From the NCBI GenBank assembly GCA_903917425.1, contig CAIXAQ010000582.1:1-15270 (forward strand): 15,270 nt of DNA. The letters run 5' to 3'. Positions 7,801 to 15,270 of the stretch are shown piece after piece (position 1 is the first letter of the stretch; every line of letters begins with the position of its first letter). A model generated the notes under the pieces. That model saw only the letters and a program-made list of their open reading frames with translations, was not told where the DNA came from and ran no database searches. This DNA comes from an uncultured Bacteroidales bacterium (GTDB taxonomy: Bacteria; Bacteroidota; Bacteroidia; Bacteroidales; UBA4417). A program made the position numbers and the translations under genes.

Positions 7801-10800
7801 TGGCAATGCTTTACTGAATACCTGGATTGATTTTAACGGAAACGGTTCCTGGGCTGATGCCGGAGAACAGGTATATACCGACCTGATTCTTTCCGCAGGT
7901 GATAACTACCTCACCTTTGTTGCCCCGGCCACGAGTGTGTTAGGACAAACCTATGCGCGTTTCCGTTTCAGCCACCAGGCAGCTTTGTCGTATACCGGCG
8001 CAGCTTCCGATGGGGAGGTTGAGGACTATAGAATTAGTATAACAGACCTTGGCCAGATTAAATGGCAGCAACTGCCGGATACAACATTACCCGGAACCCA
8101 CGCGCATAACGATATCCGGGTCGCCGATGACTGGCTGTGCAAGGGTGGTCAGATTACCGATATCGGCTGGTGGGGCAATTATGAACTTGATGCGGCAGGA
8201 CTTGAAAAAAGAGGGACGGGAATTAGCCACTTTGCAGTTTCCGTTCATCTTGATAATGCAGCTACCTGTTTGCCTGTAAACCCGCCGGTTGCAAGTTTTA
8301 TTGTACAGTTCAATTCCATCACGGAAACAAATACCGGACTGATCAATAACGAGGGTTGCCCGATCTATTATTATACGTTCAACCTGCCACAACCATTTAT
8401 ACAGACAGTGGGAAACAGGTATTGGTTAAGTATTATGGCAAACCCGAACAATCCGCTTACCCCCGCTATCTGGAGATGGCAGGAAGCCAACCGCTGGTAT
8501 ATCCCGATTTTATGCGGCGCAGCTAACGAAACAAGTGTGATTCCATGGCAAACCATACTGTTAGGTGCCCCTTCCAAAAGCATGGATATGGCATTTGAGT
8601 TAAAATCGCAGGCAGCTTCAATATGCATCGATCCTGACCCGGCAGACCAGTTTGTTCAGAATGAAATTTCGATGGCCCTGGTGCCTGGAAATACACCAGG
8701 GGTTCCTACCACCCTGGTAGCGGCATACAACGACCAACCTTACGGAGGTGGTCCGGGACTCGGTGTAAGTTACAGCAGCGATGGCGGAGCATCCTGGACG
8801 CCCTTACAATTGCCTTACCCATCGAACCCATTCGGGATACCTTATTTAGATGCTTTCGACCCTGCAGCTACTGCTGATGGAAGCGGCAATGTTTATGTTG
8901 CCCATATTTCGACAGATTTTGATTGGGTGAATGGTCCTGAAAGTGGTCTCTATATCCACAAATCAACAAACGGAGGTGTTAACTGGGCAAGTCCGGTTCA
9001 GATTTCGTACGATGGCAAACCCACAGCATCGCCCGATCCAAACTACCGGTTCAACGATCGTTGCCAGATTATAGCCGATATTCATCCCGGCAGTGCATAT
9101 TACAATAACTTGTATGCAGTATGGATTAAAGACAGGGGATGGAATATGACGGTACCCATGAGTGATATTTATTTCTCCTCATCCACTAACGGAGGAACAA
9201 CCTGGAGTACTCCTGTTATCATCAATGAGAATCAACACAATATGGCAAATATGCCCATTCCGGCAGTTGCTTCAGACGGGAAAATTTACGTAAGCTGGAT
9301 GGATTATAATGTGACCACCGGAGGATCAGGTAAAATTTACTTTAACACTTCAACTAACGGAGGAGCAACGTGGTTACCGACAGATACTTATGTTATGCCG
9401 GTACTGCTGCCACCGCTCCGTTTGAATGGCGGAAGTGATGTGCTTGCAAAGGGTGCAGCTGTTATTGATGTTTCTCCGGCTAATCCGCAGAATTTATACC
9501 TGGCATATGCTCAGGCAAGCCTGAATATGATTGATGAAGGTACAATCCTTTTCAGGAAATCAACTGATGGTGGTGCCACATGGTCCACTCCACTGAAAGT
9601 GAATGACGATGTCACTACTACCGACCAGGTGTTGCCATGGATGGATGTTAAACCTAATGGTACCATCGATATTGCCTGGTACGACCGGAGGAATGATCCG
9701 ACCGATCTGAAATGGGATGTCTATATGGCTTCCAGCACCGACGAAGGGAATACGTTCTCTGTCAACACAAAAGTAAGTGCTACGGCAGCGCCGTCACCCA
9801 GTACGCCCAGCGGATTATGGATGGGTGAATACCTTGGACTGGTTGCAGATACCACTCATGCATATATCTGCTATACCTTGAGTGCTACCGATAGTAAGGG
9901 AGATATTTTCTTTAATAAGCTGGCAAATCCGACAATAGACACTGACTTTGGCGATGCTCCCGATCCGACTTATCCTACTTTGCTGGCCAGCGACGGCGCG
10001 AGGCATAAAATTGATGGCGTAACCTTCCTGGGCAATCTTATTGATATTGAAGCCGACGGGCAGCCTTCTGCAGCAGGCAATGGGGATGATTTAAACAACC
10101 TCGATGATGAAGATGGAGTTACATTCCTGTGGCCACTATCAGCAGGTAATCCATGCAAAATTAAAGCAAATGCCTCCGTGGGCGATGCTTTGCTGAATAT
10201 GTGGATAGATTATAACAGTAATGGTTCATGGGCTGATGCCGGAGAACAAATCTTCATTGACCTCAATTTAAAGGCAGGCGATAATTTCCTCACTTTTATT
10301 GCGCCAACCAATATCACCGCCGGACAGACATATGCCCGCTTCCGCTTCAGTCACCAGCCGGCTCTTTCCTTTACAGGATATGCATTCGATGGGGAAGTAG
10401 AAGATTACAGAATAACTATTTCACCTTACAGTGAAAAATGGCTTCAGATGGTAGATGCAAGTCATCCCGGGTTGCATACCGGTGAGAATACAACGGTAGC
10501 CGATGACTGGACCTGCAATGGCGGGCAGGTTACAGGTATTCACTGGTGGGGCAATTACGAATTAAATACCTCCGGGCAGGAAAAACGAGGGTCGCTTGTA
10601 AATCACTTCCTTATCAGCATATATTCCGACGTGAATTGTTTGCCCGGCAGCACGTTGAATACATATACTGTTCCTTTCAGCAATGCCAAAGAGACCTACA
10701 CGGGTGTGAACAATAGCGAATCGGGCAAAATCTACAGGTATGAGTTTGCTTTGCCCCAGGCTTTTGCTCAGGTTCAGGGTACATCATACTGGGTTGGAAT

Positions 10801-11560
10801 CCAGGCATATTCGAATGATGCACTGAACCCTGCAGTCTGGAGGTGGCAGGAAGCCAACCGTTGGTATTACCCGATCAAGTGCGGGGCTGCTACTTCTTAT
10901 CAGCCTGTTGGCTGGCAAACCATTTTCTGGTCAACGCCTGCTCCGGGACAATACAGTGACATGGCTTTCGAAATTAACAACAGCAATATACTTACGATCA
11001 ATGCCAACATTGAAGGCCTGTTTAATTCATCTTCCGGAAATATGAACGAAGCATTGGGATTGACGGGCGCTGAATGGGGCTTGGGTATTGCCGATAAAAT
11101 TACTGTCGAACTTCACGATGCGACCGATTACAATTCTATCTTATTTTCGGATGAGGAAGTCTACCTGAGTACATCAGGACAGGCGACAGTCAGCATTCCG
11201 GTTGCTTTTTCAGGTTCATATTATATTACTGTCAAGCATCGTAATAGTATTGAAACCACCACTTCAGCGCCGGTTTCCTTTTCCGGAAGCAGCATTACTT
11301 ACTCCTTTGATGCACCTGCTAAAGCTTACGGAAATAATATGAAACAACTTGCTCCAGGAATTTATGGGTTTTACAGTGGCGATGTATACCGGGACGGTGT
11401 TGTAGATGCCAATGACCTGATACAGGTTGATAATAGCGCTGCAGCTTTCTCTTTGGGTTATCTTGTAACAGATGTAAACGGCGATGGTAAGGCTGACCAG
11501 TCGGATGTGAACCTGGTAAAAACGAACGCCCATCTTTTTATCAAAAAACGGATACCATAA
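4802..11560 (+). CDS. giant secreted multidomain protein with clan CD peptidase-like domain, Asp-box propeller, GEVED modules and dockerin
   Basis: A 2252-residue exported protein. I place the start at ATG 4802 because it opens directly into a signal peptide (MKRFLLFLITLFLGVA). The frame extends upstream only to a TTG at 4739, which would bury that signal. Domains in order: choice-of-anchor J/cleaved-adhesin-like β-sandwich (105-263, YFENFDG to a DDWFFTPPI core); OB-like region (270-370); legumain/caspase-like peptidase domain (about 396-560) opening with FAVLISGG, with candidate catalytic His494 (ITNHGEEDG) and Cys536 (ECYAGY) 42 residues apart; a helical segment; a CUB-like β-region (660-755); a β-region (780-918); GEVED domain 1 (922-1080); an 'ADDW' module (1086-1267); a propeller with six Asp boxes starting at 1325, 1388, 1461, 1517, 1587 and 1645; GEVED 2 (1715-1873); ADDW 2 (1878-2058); a β-domain; and a dockerin-like end with calcium loops at 2194 and 2224. 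No T9SS type A tail is seen. Peptidase activity and substrate are inferred, not shown. Confidence 0.9.
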   Translation: MKRFLLFLITLFLGVADLWGTTVTFGNETLLSRNRTNEFFFDAGLGDLRAAPKTGIQSGFIKECYCNEASANTDAINRNPGIPSAPIWPEIKSSKVRSAYSTVPYFENFDGVSPPQIPALMTVTNGNGDAYSWQTYASNPNSPPNSISISQNPTLPMDDWFFTPPISLIAGTAYEVKFLYRAQDQSFPEHLSVSWGDAPSSGGMTGGLIWDNSNIVNITYVTGRGIVIPSVDGQYYFGWHGSSNPNMARLYVDNISVTLMPVQSVHELYTDPSIQEGDTVNVVGFYTNPNYFFMLNFYGDWNKDQPLPAQSYLVLEGNMPDDSATNGGYILVKGIVHYVTNPNSYHSEDSLIIHLNSIQAHVYYSGTGSGLKAGYPVKGQNNEFEIIKSPLACDSCKFAVLISGGVNEANNYKKYWENLVALYKFKVENDGYCPSNVKVHYYKGVGRDGRIPAGNISPADSASIHNTFSSVAQKVAGCTAKGKPSTFQKMITNHGEEDGDICLLDKKVLKPGEVKDMEQSIINACCSKMYDELLECYAGYTVDEISTLNILNKATVYVNSNSDTNCGYSPHDSVHPYLQAKINMLKAGSSYPQAVDSARKAYQKYLQRLLTYAHWAANWYRNHPTHPKSDSLRRLWVKDSTDLANALKTTRNVVRLPMNKFCEWKEFVIPPGGQLVLDFEGNSNNCGNVTINIIDPVTGVIKEMVLNWNIPGSAGYSPGNKKRVINGDPNKSTTVRVHDDNNGPGYTLTGSCNAVRNLTQSVSNASSFAGFSFGGSDDSSEEFAVLHESTVFLPDIDHIPMHLNMLPAYLGSGFVQNFGCSFAINTSDPYWTNMELQIDVAEVLTPGNLVIATPTEMQTYELFISTPGIYTVSLGDMTLHGEVGHLYFNTTGGKSKAPSGLAFSFDSWALRTLHGYSSSNLDYGDAPDPAYPTLLASNGARHTLDNLTYLGAGVDAETDGLPGAASTGDDLNGTDDEDGVTFMWPVSPGNPCKIKVNASVGNALLNTWIDFNGNGSWADAGEQVYTDLILSAGDNYLTFVAPATSVLGQTYARFRFSHQAALSYTGAASDGEVEDYRISITDLGQIKWQQLPDTTLPGTHAHNDIRVADDWLCKGGQITDIGWWGNYELDAAGLEKRGTGISHFAVSVHLDNAATCLPVNPPVASFIVQFNSITETNTGLINNEGCPIYYYTFNLPQPFIQTVGNRYWLSIMANPNNPLTPAIWRWQEANRWYIPILCGAANETSVIPWQTILLGAPSKSMDMAFELKSQAASICIDPDPADQFVQNEISMALVPGNTPGVPTTLVAAYNDQPYGGGPGLGVSYSSDGGASWTPLQLPYPSNPFGIPYLDAFDPAATADGSGNVYVAHISTDFDWVNGPESGLYIHKSTNGGVNWASPVQISYDGKPTASPDPNYRFNDRCQIIADIHPGSAYYNNLYAVWIKDRGWNMTVPMSDIYFSSSTNGGTTWSTPVIINENQHNMANMPIPAVASDGKIYVSWMDYNVTTGGSGKIYFNTSTNGGATWLPTDTYVMPVLLPPLRLNGGSDVLAKGAAVIDVSPANPQNLYLAYAQASLNMIDEGTILFRKSTDGGATWSTPLKVNDDVTTTDQVLPWMDVKPNGTIDIAWYDRRNDPTDLKWDVYMASSTDEGNTFSVNTKVSATAAPSPSTPSGLWMGEYLGLVADTTHAYICYTLSATDSKGDIFFNKLANPTIDTDFGDAPDPTYPTLLASDGARHKIDGVTFLGNLIDIEADGQPSAAGNGDDLNNLDDEDGVTFLWPLSAGNPCKIKANASVGDALLNMWIDYNSNGSWADAGEQIFIDLNLKAGDNFLTFIAPTNITAGQTYARFRFSHQPALSFTGYAFDGEVEDYRITISPYSEKWLQMVDASHPGLHTGENTTVADDWTCNGGQVTGIHWWGNYELNTSGQEKRGSLVNHFLISIYSDVNCLPGSTLNTYTVPFSNAKETYTGVNNSESGKIYRYEFALPQAFAQVQGTSYWVGIQAYSNDALNPAVWRWQEANRWYYPIKCGAATSYQPVGWQTIFWSTPAPGQYSDMAFEINNSNILTINANIEGLFNSSSGNMNEALGLTGAEWGLGIADKITVELHDATDYNSILFSDEEVYLSTSGQATVSIPVAFSGSYYITVKHRNSIETTTSAPVSFSGSSITYSFDAPAKAYGNNMKQLAPGIYGFYSGDVYRDGVVDANDLIQVDNSAAAFSLGYLVTDVNGDGKADQSDVNLVKTNAHLFIKKRIP
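7565..8602 (+). repeat. GEVED + ADDW module, copy 1
   Basis: Residues 922-1267 of the giant protein. It runs from DYGDAPDPAYPTLLASNGARH through the GEVED signature (DGEVEDYRI) to a second domain with VADDW, WWGNYEL and WRWQEANRWY motifs. By eye the GEVED half is roughly 70% identical to copy 2, which begins 2379 bp downstream. Near-identical DNA stretches include TGGGCTGATGCCGGAGAACA. Confidence 0.85.
9944..10975 (+). repeat. GEVED + ADDW module, copy 2
   Basis: Residues 1715-2058 of the giant protein, in the same domain order as copy 1 and almost the same length (1032 versus 1038 bp). It shares DGEVEDYRI, ADDW, WWGNYEL and WRWQEANRWY. The ADDW half has diverged more than the GEVED half. The two copies bracket the Asp-box propeller exactly, pointing to an internal duplication or to insertion of the propeller between modules. 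Confidence 0.85.
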
Positions 11561-11585
11561 CAAAGGAACCTAAAACCTTCACAAT

Positions 11586-12944
11586 ATGAAAGCACTTAAG
11601 TATTTTATAACTCTCAGTGGACTTTTTCTTATGATTCTACTGTCGATACAAGTGTTTGGGCAATATCCTCCTTTTGATGCTGTCGGCACTTCGGCAATAA
11701 ACTTTCCAAAAGCTCCGGCAGAAAGCCCATCCTATGCCTGCGATATTCGTAATCACAACTTTGTTTCGGGTAATATATATGAATTTGACCTGTATATGAC
11801 CCGCATGGGATCTGTTCCGCTTGAATTAGCTAATTTTCAGGCAGGGATTCAGGTAAGTCCTTCGCTGATAAACGGCGGAAGTATTACTCCATCTGTAGTT
11901 CCCGGCACATCGGGATTGTTGACTGCCCAGCAACCCGCCATGATTAGTTTTATAGCTTCCGCCAATTGCATCTGCCTGGCACCAACCGAACCCCCACGAG
12001 TACTTTCGCCTGAAACTCAAACATCTTCTACTTCCGGAACCATGATCCCGGATGGGGATGGCGTGAGGATTTGCCGGATAAGACTCACAAATTCTGTAGC
12101 CTTCGGTATTTTTGCATTGGCCCCTGCCTGGAGTTTTTCGGTTGATCCTTACAATACCATAGTTTCTGCATTTACCGGACCGGGTGAACATAAGGAAAAT
12201 ACTGTCATCACCAACTCTGCCGGTTATAGCCGCAACCTTGCCCTCAGGGTTCTGATGGAAGGTCCTTACAATGCAACTGCCAATGAAATGAATACAACAT
12301 TGCATGATCTGATTCCATTAGTGCAACCATTTGTTTTGGATCCATGGCACTACACGGGTATTGAATCGGTATCTGTTGTTCCCCCTGAAGTTGTTGACTG
12401 GGTACTTGTCGATTTGAGAGATGCTTCTATGCCTGCACTTGCCAATCCTGAAACCAGCAAGGCTATCAGGGCATTTTTCCTTCGCCGGGATGGACAAATT
12501 GTTGCCCTCGATGGTGTGTCGGCACCCGAGTTTAATTTTGTGCCGGCGCAAAATCTTTACGCTGTGATCAGGCATCGGAACCACATCGCCATCATGAGCA
12601 GTTCCGGTCTAAGCAATATTGGGGGTGCTTATACCTATGATTTCTCCATTTCGATGGAACAGGCTTACGGTGGAGCCGATGGTTACAAACTTATTGACAC
12701 CTCGCCAATCCAGTTTGGTATGGTTGCCGGCAATTCCGATTCGGATGGGGAAATCTCGGTACTTGATTATAGCAGGTGGACAGTCGATTTTGGCAAATAT
12801 TCGGAATACCTGTCAACCGACAATGATCTAGATACTGAAATATCAGTTCTGGATTTCAGTAAGTGGGCTTTAAATTTCGGGATTACAAACCCCATTTCCA
12901 AATCAAATTCGCAGGTAACGTATGTGTCGCAGGTTCCAAAGTAG
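11586..12944 (+). CDS. secreted cohesin-like/dockerin-like protein
   Basis: A 452-residue exported protein beginning 25 bp after the giant gene. A signal peptide (residues 1-26, ending VFGQ) is followed by a cohesin-like β-sandwich (about 50-205: YEFDLYMTRMGSVPLELANF, later GVRICRIRLTN). A second β-region (about 215-375) carries LRVLMEGPYN, VVDWVLVDLRDA and AVIRHRNHIAIMSS, a set I associate with Bacteroidota surface proteins. A dockerin-like segment (383-435) has two calcium-type loops starting at Asp385 (DSDGEISVLD) and Asp412 (DNDLDTEISVLD). The protein ends in VSQVPK, and I see no T9SS type A domain. The second loop has Thr where Gly is usual. A structural or binding role at the surface is the likeliest reading. 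No catalytic motif is visible. Confidence 0.85.
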   Translation: MKALKYFITLSGLFLMILLSIQVFGQYPPFDAVGTSAINFPKAPAESPSYACDIRNHNFVSGNIYEFDLYMTRMGSVPLELANFQAGIQVSPSLINGGSITPSVVPGTSGLLTAQQPAMISFIASANCICLAPTEPPRVLSPETQTSSTSGTMIPDGDGVRICRIRLTNSVAFGIFALAPAWSFSVDPYNTIVSAFTGPGEHKENTVITNSAGYSRNLALRVLMEGPYNATANEMNTTLHDLIPLVQPFVLDPWHYTGIESVSVVPPEVVDWVLVDLRDASMPALANPETSKAIRAFFLRRDGQIVALDGVSAPEFNFVPAQNLYAVIRHRNHIAIMSSSGLSNIGGAYTYDFSISMEQAYGGADGYKLIDTSPIQFGMVAGNSDSDGEISVLDYSRWTVDFGKYSEYLSTDNDLDTEISVLDFSKWALNFGITNPISKSNSQVTYVSQVPK

Positions 12945-12977
12945 GCGTTTTTTTAACTTTTTTTAAAATCCAGGCAT

Positions 12978-15128
12978 ATGAAAAAAACAATTCTTTTTCT
13001 TTTCATACTGTTTCTCTCCGGAATGATCTATGCTCAGCAGCTATCGTGGAGATTTGCTAACCCTAGGATTATCAGGCTGTCGGCTGTCGATCATTTACAG
13101 TTTGAAATTCAGTTAAAAAGCAGTGTTTCGGCAACCTATTTTTGGGCCGGTCAGGTCAAACTCAATTTCAATAATACTACATTCTCCACTACTTCAGGTA
13201 ATTGGGCTGTGACCAAAGGAGCTACGTTTTCCGGAGATAATTCGTCTGCTAACGCTAAATATACAGTTACCAGGACCATTACCGGAACTTCTCCGAACAA
13301 GGTTTACAATATTGCTCTTACCGGCGATGCCAATGTTTCCACCAATGGTGGCAGTGCTTCCGATTTTTCAGAAGTACCAACAGATTGGACGACATTTGTT
13401 ACGGTTAGTGCCAGGTTAGCCATCTTCACCGGTGATGCACTTGCCGGAATTGATTTCCTCGAATCGGGCATGAACGGTTTTGAACAGTATATTACCAATT
13501 CAAATACTTTTGTGAATTACACCAATCCCAACGTGTTCGATTCGCGCGATTTTCTTGCTTCTTTTACCGGCAGGTTTTATTCAACTTCAAAAGGCTGGTC
13601 GCAGATTGGCGGTGGTACTGATAATGTTCAGTACAATAGCTGGGGTACCAGTGTTAGTACAACTGTTTGGGAAGATGCATCCATTACGCAGACCGATCAT
13701 ACGGTAGCCCTGGCAAATAATGTTGTCATCAAAAATGGTTCAACAACTTATCCTGTACTTACAATTCCAGCTAAAAAATGGCTTACCGTTTCAGGTACAT
13801 TGGACAGTCCCGGTAATTCGAGCCTGGTTGTTGAGAGTGACGGCTCACTTATTCATAACACCAATAATCTGCCAGGTACGATCAAAAGAATGGCTACAGG
13901 CAGTACTTCACTCGATTCGATGAAATATCATTTTGTATCCGTTCCACTCACTTCTGCGGCCAGTCCTACGGCAGCGCTATTCCTGGGCTCGTACCTGTTC
14001 GATTATGATGAAGCCAGCAGTGGGTGGAATCCGATTGGTTCTGCTACTACAACAGCTCTCGATGTTACCAGGGGGTATATGATGTATTATGCCGGAGGAT
14101 TAAGTACAACCAATATTTTTGCCGGCCCGTTGAATAATGGTTCTTATACGGCTTTAACTTCAAATTCGGGTGATGGCTATAACCTGGTTCCTAACCCTTA
14201 TCCATCAGCTATTGGCTGGTTAACTGGTACATGGACAAAAACAAATATTGATAATGCCATTTATATCTGGCCTTCGGGAGCTGGTGCCAGTTCAGGCAAT
14301 TATGCAACTTATGTGGGCGGTGTAGGAAATAATGGCGGTACCCAGTTTATTCCTGTGGGTCAATCATTCTTTGTGCATGCCTCAGGTGCACCGGTATTAA
14401 CCATGGATAATACAGTGAGAGTGCATGACGCACAAGCATTCTGGAAAGAAGGTACACCTGACCTCTTACGTATTCAGGCATCAGCAAACAATGCGACTGA
14501 TGAGATTGCAGTTCGGTTTACGGATGCCGCAACTTCAAATTTTGATAGTGACTGGGATGCCTACAAATTACAGGGTGGTGCCGATGCTCCCCAGCTAAGT
14601 TCAGTAGCTGACGACCATTCGAAACTGAGTATAAACAGTCTGCCACCAAGTGAATCCGAATCTGTTGTTCCTTTGAATTTCTCGTTAAATAAATCCGCTG
14701 AAGTTGTCTTTACTGCAAGCGGAATGGAGAGTTTTAGTGAAAATAAACCTATTTACCTCGAAGATAAGGTATTAGGCCAAATGATAAACATTGGGCAGAA
14801 CCCGGTTTATATCTTCGACTTCCCAGGTGGTGGGGCTCAGGATAGGTTCAACCTGCATTTTCTTAATACAACAGGTAATTTAAATCCGTTAAGTATCTTA
14901 AAAGGAACTGCATATATCGCTAACGGCATATTAAATATACATGTGCCCGCCTTGGAAGGCCAGCATGCCTGCATTAAATTATTCGATTTGCTTGGTCAGC
15001 AGATGTTGTACAGGCTGGAGGTCATGTACGGGGTGATCCAGGTTCCTGTTTCACTAAGTATCGGTATCTATGTGGTAAAAGTAACTTCCGGAAACCAGAG
15101 TTTTGTGGCTAAAGTTGTGAATAATTAA
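12978..15128 (+). CDS. T9SS type A sorting domain protein with cohesin-like N-terminus
   Basis: A 716-residue exported protein, 33 bp after the preceding gene. The signal peptide (MKKTILFLFILFLSGMIYA, then QQ) is clear. Residues about 22-190 form a cohesin-like β-sandwich (QFEIQLKSS, WAGQVKLNFNNTTFST, AGIDFLESGMNG). A middle region (about 260-310) resembles short β-helix turns (LTVSGTLDSPGNSSLVVESDG), followed by a large β-domain with YNLVPNPYPSAIGW near residue 405 and IPVGQSFFVHASG. Residues 639-716 are a T9SS type A sorting domain, with an immunoglobulin-like pattern ending SIGIYVVKVTSGNQSFVAKV. This domain directs export through the outer membrane by the T9SS, usually with cleavage and attachment to the surface. 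It is the only protein in the cluster with this tail, so it may be the anchor for its neighbours. No enzyme motif is visible. Confidence 0.92.
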   Translation: MKKTILFLFILFLSGMIYAQQLSWRFANPRIIRLSAVDHLQFEIQLKSSVSATYFWAGQVKLNFNNTTFSTTSGNWAVTKGATFSGDNSSANAKYTVTRTITGTSPNKVYNIALTGDANVSTNGGSASDFSEVPTDWTTFVTVSARLAIFTGDALAGIDFLESGMNGFEQYITNSNTFVNYTNPNVFDSRDFLASFTGRFYSTSKGWSQIGGGTDNVQYNSWGTSVSTTVWEDASITQTDHTVALANNVVIKNGSTTYPVLTIPAKKWLTVSGTLDSPGNSSLVVESDGSLIHNTNNLPGTIKRMATGSTSLDSMKYHFVSVPLTSAASPTAALFLGSYLFDYDEASSGWNPIGSATTTALDVTRGYMMYYAGGLSTTNIFAGPLNNGSYTALTSNSGDGYNLVPNPYPSAIGWLTGTWTKTNIDNAIYIWPSGAGASSGNYATYVGGVGNNGGTQFIPVGQSFFVHASGAPVLTMDNTVRVHDAQAFWKEGTPDLLRIQASANNATDEIAVRFTDAATSNFDSDWDAYKLQGGADAPQLSSVADDHSKLSINSLPPSESESVVPLNFSLNKSAEVVFTASGMESFSENKPIYLEDKVLGQMINIGQNPVYIFDFPGGGAQDRFNLHFLNTTGNLNPLSILKGTAYIANGILNIHVPALEGQHACIKLFDLLGQQMLYRLEVMYGVIQVPVSLSIGIYVVKVTSGNQSFVAKVVNN

Positions 15129-15139
15129 ATTTCATGAAT

Positions 15140-15270
15140 ATGAAAAAGATACTCAACATACTTTTTATAGTATTATTTGCTGTTTTGAGTACGGGTGTAA
15201 TTGCACAGCCACCTCCACCGCCACCAACTCCTGATGTGGGCGGGAATAAGCCCATCGGGGCATCCGGGTC
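15140..15270 (+). CDS. small proline-rich exported protein (3' partial)
   Basis: The frame opens 11 bp after the previous stop and runs off the window. It encodes a signal peptide (MKKILNILFIVLFAVLSTGVIA, then Q) followed by PPPPPPTPD and GGNKPIGASG. An in-frame ATG at 15134 is an alternative start. The layout resembles small Bacteroidota proteins with a signal peptide, a proline run, a Gly-rich P-I-G/D-G motif and a single C-terminal membrane helix (PID-CTERM-like), but the deciding C-terminus is outside the window. It is likely co-transcribed with the T9SS gene before it. Confidence 0.65.
   Translation, partial: MKKILNILFIVLFAVLSTGVIAQPPPPPPTPDVGGNKPIGASG

Noticed and set aside
8774..9757. 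Sialidase enzyme call from the Asp boxes
   Set aside because: Six Asp boxes support a β-propeller, but I see no (F/Y)RIP motif or convincing arginine triad, so catalytic sialidase activity is not supported.
11826..12305. 159-codon minus-strand open frame inside the cohesin/dockerin gene
   Set aside because: It is a shadow of the plus-strand gene, with low-complexity composition, no promoter, and no recognisable domain.
12945..12968. T-rich run after the cohesin/dockerin gene as a terminator
   Set aside because: No stable hairpin precedes the T runs, and the next gene begins 33 bp after the stop, which fits an operon.

Overview
The window reads as a chromosomal segment from a member of the Bacteroidota, most likely a free-living or anaerobic-digester type Bacteroidia with a type IX secretion system (T9SS). 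The grounds are a C-terminal T9SS type A sorting domain, GEVED and Asp-box surface proteins, a promoter of the Bacteroidota form (TTG, 20 nt, TAnnTTTG), and genes without clear Shine-Dalgarno sequences. I cannot place it below class.

Layout. (1) Positions 1-2513, plus strand: the end of a respiratory complex I operon, with nuoM (5' end cut by the window edge) followed by nuoN. (2) 2514-2996: a spacer with a short tandem low-complexity repeat, then a 109-residue protein of unknown function closed by a strong intrinsic terminator. (3) 3021-4215, minus strand: a two-gene regulatory operon. It encodes a Crp/Fnr protein that keeps all four FNR-type iron-sulphur cysteines and, 28 bp downstream, an Rrf2 protein with a four-cysteine cluster. 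The operon has its own weak terminator. (4) 4216-4801: a long divergent intergenic region with a probable minus promoter overlapped by GTACATT repeats, an FNR-box-like palindrome, a near-ideal Bacteroidota promoter facing right, and a leader of about 270 nt. (5) 4802-15270, plus strand: four closely spaced genes for exported proteins. The first encodes a 2252-residue multidomain protein with a legumain/caspase-like (clan CD) peptidase domain, a six-Asp-box propeller flanked by two copies of a GEVED-plus-'ADDW' module, and a terminal dockerin-like segment. The second encodes a cohesin-like plus dockerin-like protein, the third a cohesin-like protein with a T9SS sorting domain, and the fourth, cut by the window end, a small proline-rich exported protein.

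How the parts may work together. nuoM and nuoN encode proton-pumping membrane subunits of NADH dehydrogenase. The two regulators look like oxygen/NO/Fe-S sensors. The palindrome lies about 65 bp upstream of the predicted start of the right-hand operon, so the FNR-like protein may control the surface-protein operon. The surface proteins may form a docked complex at the cell surface, in which a clan CD peptidase and a cohesin/dockerin protein are held by a T9SS-exported partner. Both of these links are inference.

The most unusual item is the giant protein: a putative clan CD protease carried with a β-propeller bracketed by duplicated modules, next to cohesin-like proteins.
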